Source: Dolomedes plantarius
Lineage: Eukaryota; Arthropoda; Arachnida; Araneae; Dolomedidae
DNA: 64,000 bases
NCBI GenBank assembly: GCA_907164885.2
Contig: OU015498.1
Coordinates: 91,181,233 to 91,245,232, forward strand
Direction: 5' to 3'
Positions 21,796 through 34,268 of the stretch are shown piece after piece. The notes under the pieces were generated by a model. The model worked only from the letters and a program-made list of their open reading frames with translations, was not told the origin of the DNA and did not search any database. Every line of letters starts with the position of its first letter. Positions within the stretch are counted from its first letter, which is position 1. Both the position numbers and the translations under genes were made by a program.

Positions 21796-23173
21796 TATTC
21801 GATGATTGGGGTGCAATAGACAGGCGAGAAATCGCCTCAACATAGAGAGTATTTAATACATCCTAATAATATAATATAAATCATATATCAATCGTCACAT
21901 ATCAATAGCATCAGTCACATATAATTGTAAAAATATAACTTGTAATGCAATTAAAAAGAATAACAAATTGCCATCAGAAGTTATTTGCTACAGAAAAAAA
22001 AAGACAGAGATCTCTATCTGCAGAAACCTGATTAAAAAATAAATAAATTATATAATTATCACTATTTTCTATTAGTATGATGAATTTAAAGTGCTTTGTT
22101 ATCTATAAATGTTCTGTTTTATTTGAAAAAAGAGTCAATTATATTTAAATAAAAACATTCTACTACCCCAAAGTGTATTTTTATTTACATAATAAACGTG
22201 AATTATAGCCGACAGATGCAAATAAATATTACAATAGCATATTCCTATATTCTAACGTATTTGATGGTTGATAGTGGAGTTTCTTGGTCGTGACGACTTT
22301 ATCTCCAGTAAACAAGTTATGACTATCACGGAACATGTGATCAGTAAATTTGAAAATATTAAGTTAACAAGATATTGAACGAGAAAGTAAAAGAAAATTA
22401 AATATTTAAAGAAGAATTAAAATAATAACTGATAGGATATAATTGAGAGAAAAAAAAAAGAAAATTATCTTTTTTTATTAAAAAAAAAACTATTTTTTAA
22501 ATTAAAAGATAAAAATTAAACAAGATTTTAAGATATTAAAATTTAGAGAGTGAGAAATTTATTAACAAGGTAAAAAAAAAATAAATAAGCTAAGAGATAG
22601 GCCCATAGCAGCATACACAAGTTTAAAGTATTATTTATTTTTTTTATATATTTTTATTTCAAGTTTATATATATATATTGTGTTTTGTATTTTTTTTCTT
22701 AAAAAAGAAAAAATTATAAAAAGTGCACAAGTCGGTAGTGCAAAATAATTAAAAAAAAGGCCTCCTCCCCCAGGGACATACAACTTCGTACTGAGATAAT
22801 TGTAGAGCTCCTGAATTGAAACTAAAAATAGCAAGACAGACGTATTCCTATACACCCTCCTATTTTTTTTTTTTTTGGGGGGGGGGAGGAGGAGGTTTTT
22901 TTCTCTCTTTATATACTTTCAACATCAGGCAACCCTATATAAAATAATATTCTGTACGCCATAAACTTAAAAACTCTGGTTACGTATTTTTGAATTTTAA
23001 AATCTGAGAGTCGTACCCCAATAAGCGTCACCGAAATTACCCATTTTCGATTAAATTTAGACGATCAACAGTCGGTCACAGTTTCAAATCTGTCAGTTAA
23101 TTTAACACTCTATATGTTTCATGCAAATGCAGAATAAGTGTTCTACGCGCCAAACAATTGTAGACAAAATTTT

Positions 23174-23175
<2 letters not shown>
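21796..23175. other. Noncoding, nothing recognised
   Basis: AT-rich; a T14 run followed by a G-rich run lies at about 22863-22890. No gene is supported. Confidence 0.5.
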
Positions 23176-23176
<1 letters not shown>

Positions 23177-23214
<38 letters not shown>

Positions 23215-23269
23215 TATATAAATATATATTTATATATATATATTATTTATATAAATATATATATATATA

Positions 23270-23322
<53 letters not shown>
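23177..23322. repeat. (TA)n microsatellite with TTTATA interruptions
   Basis: TA units interrupted by TATTTATATAAATA blocks, which repeat about every 30-35 bp. Confidence 0.95.
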
Positions 23323-23326
<4 letters not shown>

Positions 23327-23339
23327 CCGTTAAAAATTC

Positions 23340-24336
23340 TTTCAACGAATGAGTGATCAAATATACTAGTAACCACGCGTGTGCACGTCAGCTACACACA
23401 ATGAGGTGCATTATGCGCTGGATACACTCCACGAATGACTCAACAGAAGTGAATGAAAATAGTCACGTTAAGTGACTGGGGTAAAAAAAAAAAAACCCGC
23501 GAGCGTATATTCTTCACAGCTAGCTAAGTTGAGCGAGCTGATGACAGAGATTTCAGTACCGCGATTTAGTTAGTCGAAATCGTGGCAACCAAGCCATTAA
23601 TGCCGGAACAAATTAGTTATGGAGGCAAGTATGCCAAGAAAGCGTCAAGCAAGTACGTCAGCGCCAAAAAAAGAAATTTGCAAAGAAAGAGGGAAAGTTT
23701 TATCTCAGAAAACTAACGGTTTTAAACGTATGATAAGATTACCATTCCATTCAGCAGGATAGAAAAAAGCCATAATTGTCATGTACAACAGGAATGTCCC
23801 GAGTCGGTCTTTTCTCAAAATGAAATTTTATATATATATATATATATATATTGATATTGATTGTGATATCATAGTAGTTAGGTAGGTTATTCTCTGAGGC
23901 TTTTTAAAAATTACTAAATTCGGGACCAAGAAAGACAGAGTCCTAATTGTAAATGATAAGGCCACATCTTAAAACAAAAACTTAAAAATTTAATAACAAA
24001 GAAATTTAACATTAAAAAAGTTCAACATAATTAATTGAATTTTAACTTAAGCGCAGATTTAGCAGCACGCTCCGAGACCCGGATAGTCTCAAAACAGGAG
24101 CTTAAAAATAAGACCGCATGGTCTGGACGTTACACGGGGGATCTCTCTAAAAATTTCCAAGTCTCTGACTATATCTCACGGTCCTTTCTCTGTCGGCGTC
24201 CATCCCAATTTCTCGAAAATGCGTCTGTTTTCGAGAGCGAGGGCCGGCAGAATTGTTGGTGACAGTTCTTCTTATCGACTCATAGTTCGGCCATCTTTAT
24301 TGCACTCCAGTGTCAAACTCGCATTGAGCTATTGCT
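23340..24336. other. Noncoding; one short unassigned frame
   Basis: A 47-codon frame at 23619-23762 begins MEASMPRKRQASTSAPKKE, a basic, Ser-rich leader. I cannot link it to a family and do not call it a gene. A short TA run lies at 23830-23851. Confidence 0.35.
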
Positions 24337-24339
24337 AAT

Positions 24340-24638
24340 AGCGCATATAGATTGGTGCAGAGTTCTCTGCCTGCAAACCCCCGACTCCTGTCATCACATT
24401 AGTCACGGTAACATTAGACACGGTATTTAGAACCACCCCCATTCCCGCCCCCAAGGTTTCTTTGATCTGGTGTCTCCCCCGACCCCGCTCGACACCATTT
24501 GACCCGCTGACCCCCCGCCCTTTCTTTGATGGACCGCCAGAGGAGGCGATCCACGCATAGTACAGAGTACAGAGTGAACATAAATCACTGGATTCCCCAA
24601 GGCACAGGCAGAGAACTCTGCACCAATGTATATGCACC
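24340..24638. mobile_element. MITE M2, GC-rich, ~30-bp inverted termini
   Basis: ATTGGTGCAGAGTTCTCTGC at 24351 and its exact inverse near the right end (24605-24627), with GCATATA further out on both sides, form the termini. The core is unusually GC-rich with CCCCCGACTCCT and poly-C runs. Two minus-strand frames across it have no family resemblance. An insert in the SINE at 1555-1872 may be related. Confidence 0.8.
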
Positions 24639-24912
24639 ATAAGAAAGACAGTTTTATGAGGCGATGGGAGACACTTCTGTTTTTGAAAACAGATATTCTC
24701 ACAGCTGGCTTACGAAACCGATATGCCTGGACTTAACTTTCAGCCTAAAAATTCTGGCGGCATTTGTTGGTATCTTTTTTTAATCCGCTCGGAATCCACA
24801 CACGTGTTCAAAACTATGGGAACTGGAAAATGGTATCCCGATAAGCAGGCAGCTGTGTTCGTATACCCTGTAAGGTCTTGGGAAAAATAACCCCATACTT
24901 TCATGATGCTAC

Positions 24913-24924
24913 AATATATATCTA

Positions 24925-25021
<97 letters not shown>

Positions 25022-25046
25022 ATATATATATATGTGTGTGTGTGTG

Positions 25047-25129
<83 letters not shown>
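24913..25129. repeat. (TA)n with (TG)n blocks
   Basis: TATC units, then TA runs separated by two blocks of TGTGTG with TATG, then a final long TA run. All frames through it encode Tyr/Ile/Val/Cys repeats only. Confidence 0.97.
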
Positions 25130-25131
<2 letters not shown>

Positions 25132-25184
25132 TGAGGCACTTGTCATAATGCATTCGCATAATATACCGCCGAAATTTTTGACTA

Positions 25185-25450
25185 CTACTTATCTGGGAGC
25201 ACCATACAGGTGAGTCGATATTACTGCCGGGTGCCACCTAAATTTTGACCGACTACCCCTAGAGCGCGACATATGGAGGGCTTGTACTTCTCCCCACCCA
25301 CTGATATCATCGGACTTTCCGGTCTACAGATTTAAAATGCGCCTATATTCGGTCTAGACACAAAAACACTTAATGGTGTTCATCGGGATTCGAACTAAGC
25401 TCCCTCCGTCCGACTCCCAACACGCTATCACTAGGCTACCTCGGACCGAG
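25185..25450 (-). mobile_element. SINE family S, minus strand
   Basis: The head side (GGGATTCGAAC box B complement at about 25385; CTAGGCTACCTCGG at about 25432-25445) and middle (GGACTTTCCGGTCTACAGAT) align with the copy at 56783. The GTTGTT tail is missing and the left edge is GGGAGCACC-type sequence, shared with 2070 and 61820. Confidence 0.8.
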
Positions 25451-26446
25451 CGAAACAGGCATAGGAAAATACAATTCCATTGCTTTCACAGGCACAAGAT
25501 TAAAATTCCATTCGGCACGTCAGAAACACGCCGTAATTATGATATAAAGAACAGAAGATCCCCGTGACAGTTTAAACGCACTTCTTAGGAATTACAAGCA
25601 TTCTGTTTGGACGTCCAAATGGGAAATTACAATATTAAGCTCTTTCATTGACTCGTGTTCAAGTAACTTGAAAGAATCACTGCGAGAACAAATCTAGTCA
25701 TATGAGATAATATTTTTTGTTGATCACAACAAATAATTTTCAGAAAGATAAAAGAAATTCAATAAACAATGTGTCCGAATATGGATCTTTAACTTAAAGT
25801 ATAAAACTGATACATTATAAATGGATTTCGTATCAAAAAGGCGGCGGAAAAAAGATTACTGTACAGTATATTACAGGAAAAAAATAGTTCCTGCATAAAC
25901 TTTGGTACAATATTTTTGGTTATTTAATGTCGCCGAGAGACTGTTGCGCGCACTTTATAAAGTTCGCTTTCCAGCAAAGTTTGTCGACCGCAGTTTCTCA
26001 AGGAGAAATCGATTTCAGGAAATTATGAAATTATAAAGTCTTTCTAAAGTAACTAAAATCATCTTAGAAACTAACAGCTATTTTGTTTCAAACCATTTCA
26101 GATCTTCTAGTAGATTAACTTGTGTTCACTTGAATAGCATAAAAGACTGAATAATTTCTTTTTTTTTCTCACGTAAGATAACTTTACAAAATTCAAATCC
26201 GAGTTCCAACCACCAAAAGAAATTTAAGAAAGATAAAGAAAGCATAAATACAGGGTCCTAGCCAGAAAAAAGAAAAAAAAAAATTCGAGTCACGGGAGAG
26301 AGAGGGGGGGGGGGGACTTAGCATTTAACTGCGCCCTAGTGAAGGAAAATGGACAAGTGTGATGGCAGATGGAACTTGAAAACTGATATTTTTCAAGAAG
26401 ACTCCAAATATAATTTTACGCAGAATTTTTAGCGGAACAGAGAGCG
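25451..26446. other. Noncoding, nothing recognised
   Basis: AT-rich; a poly-A and poly-G run lies at 26270-26318. Confidence 0.5.
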
Positions 26447-26454
26447 TTATATGC

Positions 26455-27225
26455 TAGGGATGCGACATCGACAAAAAAACATCGATGTTTTGAAACATCG
26501 TTGCTAATAAAACATCGCCCCAAAACCATCGATGTTTTTAAACATCGATGTTTTTGAACTTCCATTTTTTAAAACTGGTTTAGTATTCTCTACGATTAAT
26601 GTTACTTCGGTTAGTCATGGGGGAGGGGGGAGGTAATTTTACTCTCTGATTGGACTGACACAAATGACAAAAGCTTAGTTACCAAAGTCAGCGCATATCG
26701 CAGAATTTTCATTACACATTTTATTACTTTTACCAGAAAATTGAGGAAGAAATTATTGCAATTTATTAACAAATCTTTTATTTTCAAATTAAATAATAGA
26801 AAAGAAAATTACATACATTTACACCAATTTGAAGTACTGATGCAAAACCAACGTATTGGGGAAAACTGAACAAGCTTATTTTTTTCATTACTGTAAATAT
26901 AAGAATTATTGGGGCTATTGGGGCAAATAATTATTATTCATTGGTTGTTCATTGCCATTTGTCTCTTTGCCATTTGTTTGATACGGAATCATTCCCCCTT
27001 TTGTATTCGTCCTTTTCAGAATTCAGACTTACATTTACTGAGTGGGAAAATTATGCTACGTGGTTAATTTTTTTTATTTATGGTACATTTTTATTAAAAA
27101 AAAACACCAAGACAACGTAAAACATCGAGCATATAACATCGATGTTAAAAAAATCGGCTTCGATAAATTGATGTTAAAAACATCGATGTTTTTATCAAAA
27201 CATCGACATCGATGTCGCATACCTA
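26455..27225. mobile_element. hAT-like MITE H-B, 771 bp
   Basis: Ends are TAGGGATGCGACATCGA and the inverse of TAGGTATGCGACATCGATG. Subterminal ACATCGATGT palindromes are repeated at both ends. An 8-bp target duplication, TTATATGC, is exact (26447-26454 and 27226-27233). The interior has no transposase. The terminus parallels MITE H-A at 12658 and H-C at 49468. Confidence 0.92.
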
Positions 27226-27233
27226 TTATATGC

Positions 27234-28700
27234 AAGTAAATTAATATGAATACAATTTAATTAAAACTTACAAGCCGAGCACATTTTTCTGAGAAGACGT
27301 TAAGAACTTCTGCAAAATGGTGAAGATCATTTGACGTTAAAGGCATCAACCGAGTCACAAAGATTTATAGATATCTCTTTCCTATGCTGAATATCAAAAG
27401 AGTTTTCAAAGAAATTAAAAAACACAGAAAGATGGACCACATACATCTTGGGTATTAAATTTTTAATAACGTTATAAAGACTTTTTCACGCATATCTAAT
27501 ACAAGTCTCTTTCCAGAGTTTTCGTTAATTGTAACCCCAAATTTAAATAAATTATAAAAAAAACTGCGTTTATTCATATGTTAATTCAAATATTTCTCTA
27601 TAAAGTTTTGCAACCAATTTATAGCATAACTATACATTAACATGAAATATTTCCAATTTAATTACAGTGGATTTTATTAATACATATAATTATACCAACT
27701 CTTAAATTAATAAAATCGAACAGACGGATTTTCACCATTAATCTAGTTTTACACATTGTTTACAGTCTACAAGATGTCTGTCTGGCTTTAGTTTACATTA
27801 CGGCAAAAGCGACACGTGTTAATTTAAAATTCATCTTTTTTTTTTTTCTTTCTTTTCCTGATAAAGGGTATTTTACAAAGTATAGAAAATCAACATAACA
27901 GTTTCAATTCACCCGTATTACAATATTTATAAATACCAAAATATAAGTAGAGGCATTATTTCAGAGTGTCTTCAATATGGAACTTGAAACTGACAATTTT
28001 GAAATCGCGTAGTAGAATCGTACACAAAGAAAAGGGAATGTTGCGTATTCAAGTAAACTCGCAAGTTTCTGCAAATTGAAACACCCACACGCGCTGTACA
28101 ACTAACCCGATGTGGGGAGAAAGATGCCCAAATGAATTGGGAGGGATTTCGCAATGGTCTGATACAGTCGATTGAAGGGAATCGTAGGTGGATAAGTTCA
28201 AGGGTCACGCCGCCATCCCTCGTGGGCGGATGGGAGCGATAACGGGGGGAGACAGACAAGGGGGTGCGTTCTTGAGATAGGGGAATCCGAAAAATGTCAC
28301 AACCAGGGGATGTGGGTGAGACGACAGGCGTCATGACAACGTAAGGTATTCGGTACAGAAGTTCATTATCAATACTCCACACGGAGGTTAAACAGTTTTG
28401 GGTAGCCTTTGAAAGGAAAAACTAAGGGTGGATGCTATTTGGGTAACATCGCTGAAGACACATCAGTGTCAGAGCGGAACTAGGAAGGGATCTCGTATCG
28501 ACAAACGGGGATTAATCTTCATGATCACTAAATTGACACCTATAATCTAACACAGTTCAATATCTCTTTGTGGTGCACAAAAAAAATGTGCAGTCCCGCA
28601 CACAGCATTGTTGCGAAGGATACGATGTTGGTTTTGGTAAGTTACAAATAGTTGACAGCTTTTTATTGACACTGCAGTTATGAATGATATTAAGCTCACT
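27234..28700. other. Noncoding; a 136-codon unassigned frame
   Basis: Minus-strand frame 27972-28382 lies in a GC-richer patch. Its translation has no motif I recognise and no clear splice or start context, so it is not called as a gene. Confidence 0.35.
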
Positions 28701-28716
28701 GAAATCATAAATGCAT

Positions 28717-28842
<126 letters not shown>

Positions 28843-29047
28843 TTTTTTCCCCAACATGGCAGGCACTTGTTTTGAAGACACTTGCCCATCCACACCGCTA
28901 TTTTTGCCGACATCTTCACTATCAGAGCATAGTATAGGTGAACGAACATGGCTCCCTATGAGAGGGGCAACCTTTGGATTTCCACGTCTTAGTTAGGATT
29001 CATGCTCGAGACCACTCTGTGGGAGATCTTGATATTAACCACTAAAC

Positions 29048-29804
29048 CAATGATTCTCAACCGCTGGTCCGGCGGCGGACCGGCACCGGTCCTTGGAGAT
29101 TTTTATCTGTCCGCGTTAAAAAAAAAATTCTTATTAAAAGAATAATAATAATAAAATTCTGCACAATATTTTTTACGTTAATGCCATAATTTTAAGATCT
29201 AGAATCCAAAATTTTGTTTTTGAAGGTTGGCAACACTGGAGTGTGCTCACATTTGTCTCTTCATACGTCTCGCATTTTTTTAAAAACTGGACGGAGTGTT
29301 TCACAGCAGGCAAGGGTTGCAGTAATAATATGATGGTAATAAAAAATAAATTTCGAAATCGGCTTTCGGTTGTTTCACCGCTCCGTCTTAGCTTGCCTAA
29401 TTTAGAGCCTACAATTAAAAAGTTAATTAAGAAGAGCAGCAGCAATCTTCTCATTAACATCAGAGCCAAATAAACAAAAATTATAGATATTTAATTTTGT
29501 AGTAATCAGAGGACTGATTTTTTTGTTTTGTTTCTATATGCAATGATTTTGTGATTATTTTTTATAATTATCTGTGATTTTTCTCAAAGGTTTATTTACT
29601 TATATATAATAATTACAATAATTACTTTTCTTCACACTTGAATATTATTGGAAGTAAATGATAGTAAAAATGTTACAATTAACTTATGTAGTAGTTCGTT
29701 AATACCTAGTAAAGTTTTTTTTTTGTTAAAAAACACCACCGGTCCGCGAAATTTTTTCGCAAATTTTACCGGTCCGAAGGCCAAAAAAAGGTTGCGAAAC
29801 GCTG
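29048..29804 (+). mobile_element. hAT element, 757 bp, with perfect 8-bp duplication
   Basis: CACTAAAC flanks it on both sides (29040-29047 and 29805-29812). The termini CAATGATTCTCAACC and (inverse) CAGCGTTTCGCAACC agree at 11 of 15 bases. Subterminal CGGACCGGCACCGGTCC and ACCGGTCCGCGAAATT are CG-rich blocks typical of this hAT group. Inside is a C-terminal transposase fragment, so it is an internally deleted derivative. Confidence 0.92.
29243..29473 (+). pseudogene. hAT transposase C-terminal fragment (ZBED5/FAM200-like group)
   Basis: Contains VIKNKFRNRLSVVSPLRLSL and LEPTIKKLIKK, the end of the hAT dimerisation region in the group related to vertebrate ZBED5/FAM200 proteins, where a 'K.K.RNRL....LR..L....P.I..L' tail is usual. 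The upstream RNase H-like core and BED finger are absent. The ATG at 29243 is probably incidental. The frame ends at TAA, 330 bp before the element end. Confidence 0.65.
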
Positions 29805-29839
29805 CACTAAACGATGTGGGTGACTCCATGCAAAACAGA

Positions 29840-29892
29840 TATATATATATATATATATATGCATATATAGTATATATATATATATATACATA

Positions 29893-29962
<70 letters not shown>

Positions 29963-29965
29963 TAT

Positions 29966-30011
<46 letters not shown>

Positions 30012-30129
30012 TGCATATATAGTATATATATATATATATATATACATATATATGTATATATATACATATATATACATATATATGTATATATATACATATA
30101 TATATGTATATATATATATATATATATAT

Positions 30130-30167
<38 letters not shown>

Positions 30168-30176
30168 CATATATAT
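29840..30176. repeat. (TA)n with TATGCATA and TATACATA units
   Basis: TA runs broken by TATGCATATAGTATA and TATACATATATATG blocks that recur several times. No gene lies here despite long open frames. Confidence 0.97.
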
Positions 30177-31224
30177 AAAATATCTATACCTCTTTTATGT
30201 AAGAATATATATATAATAGAATATCTATATTATTATTCAATCTCTACTTAAAATTTCTTTTATTAATATAAATACTTCAAAAAACCCACCCCCATAATAA
30301 ATATATCTCACACCACACATCCTCTATCATTCTAGATACTTACACACACACACACACACACACCATATATAATATCTATATATCTATCTATCACGTCGAT
30401 CCACAACGACAAAACTAGGAAGCATCGCCCACCATCATATTAAATAATACATAAATATCCTCCATTATATTTAATTCCTAACTTAGCGTTTAGAATACTG
30501 TAGTTCAATATTTATAGACGCAGTCGGAAAAGAATATACAACATAAGGCACCATAAAGTGCAACGATCGGCTCTGAGCTGATCCCGTTAAGTTATGAATA
30601 GTGAAAGGTGTTTTCCATACTAAGGAGTAATTTTTATTTCGCAATAAATATGTATACTTTTTTACGGAGGATAATACTATGAGAAGTTTTAAGGAAAATC
30701 AAAGTAACTCCTTAGTACCTTAAACGTGACGAATTCGCGGATTGACTGTAATCAAACAACTACATTATAATCTTTAAAAAAATTACACCATCTATCACCT
30801 TACGATTAGATATTGATATCATCATGTCATCAACCAAAAAAATTTGGAGTCACTGTCCCAAATAAAGCAACAATGTGAAAGATAGAATGTTGGCATTTTT
30901 GTGATAGGGAAAGTTATCTATATTTAACAGTTTTTGATGCAATTAAAACTAAACGTAATCTCAACAAGATAATACTTTTTTTTAGTGCAGCTGAAAAAGA
31001 CACGTGTATCTTTAAAATGAGAGTCCTCGGTGTAATCATGAATTCAAACAAAGTAGAAAACCAGTTCTACTTTCTCTGAAATAAATTAAATTGCTGTGCA
31101 TTTAAAACATAAACATTCTAAACTATTCCTTTCGTATCAGAGGCACCTTCTTACACAAATCACGAGGGAGAGGGGGGGATTTCACACCATTGCATCAAAA
31201 AGTACCAGAAAACCACTTTTAAAG
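30177..31224. other. Noncoding, simple-sequence edge
   Basis: The first 250 bp are pyrimidine/AT-rich with (CA)n at about 30345-30364 and TATC units. The remainder is AT-rich without features. Confidence 0.5.
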
Positions 31225-31410
31225 GGTGAAAGCAGTGGTTCTTAACTTTTTTAATGGCCAACACCCCCTTCAATCTGAAAATAAGTTCTCGTATCCCCTT
31301 GAAAAATGTATTTCTATTTTTTATTTAGGAAAAGACATTTATTGCATAAAAAAATTAAAACATTTACAATACATATTATATTATTACATAGTATATCATA
31401 TCATCATATA

Positions 31411-31744
31411 CAGTCGAACCCCGTTATAGCGAACCTGGTATAAAACGAACTTACGGATATAGGGAACGAAAAATTTGGTCCCGTCGTTTTCCTATTGTAC
31501 GTAATTTAATTAGTACTGTGTCAGTTTAATGTAATCGATTTTAGTCGATTTAATTCATTAATGATCATTTTTAATATATTTTATCAGTTTTTAATTACAT
31601 CATTATTGAATGCACATTGCAACTAATGAGTTATACATTTTGTGAACTCGAGCATTTTTCTTAACGGTTCGAATATAGCGAACCGACGGTTAAAACGAAC
31701 AAAACCTGTGGTTTCTTGAAGTTCGTTATAACGGGGTTCGACTG
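31411..31744. mobile_element. pogo/Tigger-like MITE P1, intact copy, 334 bp
   Basis: Starts CAGTCGAACCCCGTTATAGC and ends with the inverse ...TTATAACGGGGTTCGACTG, with TA on both sides (31409-31410, 31745-31746). It is inverted relative to the interrupted copy at 3621-5176 and supplies the empty-site comparison for the Tc1 insertion there. Confidence 0.93.
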
Positions 31745-31763
31745 TAAAACAATACCTACATTT

Positions 31764-32179
31764 TTAATGGCTACATTGTTGTTGTTTGTTCATAATTACC
31801 ATTTTAAAACGAGGCTCTTTTTTTAAAAGAGCCAGCAAGTCATCAGATGCATTTAAGCGATTTCTGGCTTTTGTTTTGATGTGCAAAAGTGATGAAAAAC
31901 TCATTTCACAAGGGTAAGTGGTGGCAAATGGTATAAAAGTGTCTCTAAAGCTGCTTTAGCCAATTCTGGATAAAGTTATAATTGCGTACACCAGGACTGT
32001 TCTAAGTTCAGTTTGTCAAATTCCATTTCAATACGTGTATTAGCTCGTATTGCGATAAGATCATCTTTAAATAAAACGTTGTCGTCCATTGAATTTAGGT
32101 CAAACAAAAATGGATTGAGTATCCATCTATTAATTTTGCTTATAATTTCCCGTGCAAAAGTATCCATCAAATGATTCAC
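31764..32179 (-). pseudogene. hAT transposase C-terminal part, frameshifted
   Basis: On the minus strand the first segment reads WILNPFLFDLNSMDD and MEFDKLNLEQSWCTQ. About 31935-31945 the frame shifts, and the continuation reads FIPFATTYPCEMSFSSLLHI, then KTKARNRLNASDDLL, ending MNKQQQCSH before a stop at 31764-31766. This is the hAT dimerisation region of the ZBED5/SCAND3-like group, in which 'FSSL..IKTK.RNRL' and a terminal '...SH' are usual. The N-terminal part and catalytic Asp residues are missing. The pogo MITE lies downstream, between this end and the element terminus. Confidence 0.78.
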
Positions 32180-32251
32180 TCAATTGGTAATTTTCATTAA
32201 AGATTTAGAACCTTCTCTCGCAAACCCCGGTCAAGAACCACTGCTCTAAAG

Positions 32252-34225
32252 CATTCGTTCTTAACCGGTGGTATGGGAGAACCAAAGAAGTGCTCCGCGC
32301 AATCAGCAGCGATAACAGACACTCGTTGCATCGTTTCGAAACGACCGCGAACTAAACAATTTTACAAAATCAATAATTTTTTTTTTCCTTTTTCAAATTT
32401 TTGGTTCAAACTCAAAAAAGTTCTGTATTTATCCAGTTTCCCAATGTTTCGAGAAACAAACAAACAAACAAAAAATAAAAACTGTTCTGCCTAATGATTC
32501 CTAGTATACACATTTCCTGTACCGCAGCGTCACAGCAATTTCGCAGCTTAGGAACTATTTTACACCTGGTACAGCAAACGAAGCTAAAAAATCTCATTAA
32601 TTTTTAAGTTTTCATAGGCTTTTATGTTTACTATTAATTGGAACGTTTATTTTGAAAGTGCCGTTAAGTCCATTTTTTTAAAAAATGAGACATCACATAA
32701 TTTGTGATTAATTTAATGTAAACTTTTCATTTATAACTAGTTAATATTTAATACCTTAAAAAATGCCAATGCTTTGTTCAATTTAAAATTGGCCAATAAA
32801 AGAAATTGAGTAGCTATTGATTATATGAAAGTGGAAATTTTCTTGGAATAAAAAAAAAGAAAAAAAGGACTTGCACCACTTTTAAAATAAACGGTCCAAT
32901 TGTTACTTTTACTTTCAATTTGTTATGGTTATTATATTTATTTGCAACGTTTTATCAAAGCTGTTTATCACAAACCGTTTGTTTATACAGGAAATTAAGC
33001 CCATTTTTCCCTCTAAAAGGGCGCCAGGTGATGGCCGACAGCGCCCGCTCTAGGTGCGGGCAACCCGGACGTATGTCCGGGGCGCCAAAATTTAGGGGCG
33101 CCATTTCGGCTGTGTGAGAAAAATATGGATGTATTAAATACCCAATTAAAAGAAAATTTCACATATCGATTTTTTCGTTCGATAAAAATTTACAGCGCAT
33201 AGTGTATTTAAATTGTTTATGTATAAAAGCTAAAATTATTTACACCATTATTGAAAAAAATAACGCAGAATTTGTAAAGGACGCTGCTTGAACTTGTTTG
33301 AACATGCGTATACTTCTCTGAACAGAATAGCATTAGCAGGCGAGCAGAGCGCTGCTTCAACTTGTGTTTGAACATGCATACACTTGCTTATTACCTTTAA
33401 TTATAAAAGAGCGGTTTCATTACACAGTAGCATTATTCTTGCATGTATTCTGCTGCATGATTCTGTTGACATAAATGGGGGAGAATTAGCAGAGGAAATT
33501 TCAGCAGTATCTGCGCAAAACAGAAAACCTAAGCAATGCATTGAGCTTAATTACGAAGTTAAATTTTGTTCCAAACCTTACTATTGCTTTAAGAATATTG
33601 CTAACGATATCAATAACTGAAGCAAGTGGCGAAAGGAGTTTCTCTAAGTTAAAATTAATTAAGAACTTTTTACGTTCGACTACTAAACAAAATCGTCTTT
33701 ATGGTTTGGCCATTTTGGCAATTGAGCATGGAATTGCTGATCAAGTAAATTTAAAAGATGTAATAAAAAAGTTTGCAGAGCTGAAAGTAAGAGACTTTTT
33801 TTTTTTGTGATTTTAGCGTAGTTAATGTTACCTTGTTTCATTTTCAAAATAATGGCATTTTGATTGTTTGTGCAATAATACACATTTTTAATAACATTTA
33901 AAAATGTAAAAAAATATATGGTTAACAATTTGTGGCTAGGCACAGATATTTCTTAATTAAAGTTATAAAAAAACAACATGCTCAAATTTCGCATTCAATG
34001 TAATTTACAGTTAAAAAAACATTTTGTTTACTTTGAAATGCAATTTCATTTTATATTTCAATAAAAATTATTTCGTATGCTATTTTTATAAAATATATTA
34101 TAGGTACATCAATCCAAGTAAATTATCCAAGTAAAATTCTTTTAAATTTATCTTATTGCTAGTGTGTCGCCAAACTTTTAAATTATTGAAAGTGTACGGT
34201 GAGGAAAAACGGTTGAGAATCACTG
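32252..34225 (+). mobile_element. Second hAT remnant, abutting the first
   Basis: The left end CATTCGTTCTTAACCGGTGG and the inverse of the right end CAGTGATTCTCAACCGTTTT form a diverged hAT terminus. The flanks CTCTAAAG (32244-32251) and TTCTACAT (34226-34233) agree at 5 of 8 bases. A hAT transposase fragment of another group lies inside at about 33460-33810, together with a CG-rich hairpin block at about 33028-33105. Confidence 0.65.
33460..33810 (+). pseudogene. hAT transposase C-terminal dimerisation region (ZMYM/TTF-type group), broken
   Basis: The first part (DINGGELAEEISAVS, IELNYEVKF) and the second part (PNLTIALRILLTISITEASG, ERSFSKLKLIKNFLRST, NRLYGLAILAIEHGIA) lie in different frames, with the shift near 33560-33575. 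The 'IALRILLT....ASGERSFSKLKLIKN.LRS' block is the hallmark of the hAT C-terminal dimerisation domain in zinc-finger MYM-like, TTF-type transposases. Only about 110 residues remain of a protein normally several times longer. Downstream, ELKVRD is followed by a poly-T run and stop. Confidence 0.85.
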
Positions 34226-34268
34226 TTCTACATAATAAAATGTTCAGGAATTTCTAAACAGATATATA

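Larger units (their letters stand above)
31233..32243 (-). mobile_element. hAT remnant, minus-strand transposase, holding a pogo MITE
   Basis: The left end CAGTGGTTCTTAACTTTTTT and the inverse of the right end CAGTGGTTCTTGACCGGGGT match each other and the hAT consensus. The flanks GGTGAAAG and CTCTAAAG agree at only 4 of 8 bases, so the duplication is degraded. The element contains the transposase end at 31764-32179 and MITE P1 at 31411-31744. Confidence 0.82.

Noticed and set aside
27972..28382. 136-codon minus-strand frame as a gene
   Set aside because: GC-richer patch only. No motif, no convincing exon borders, and both start and stop look incidental.
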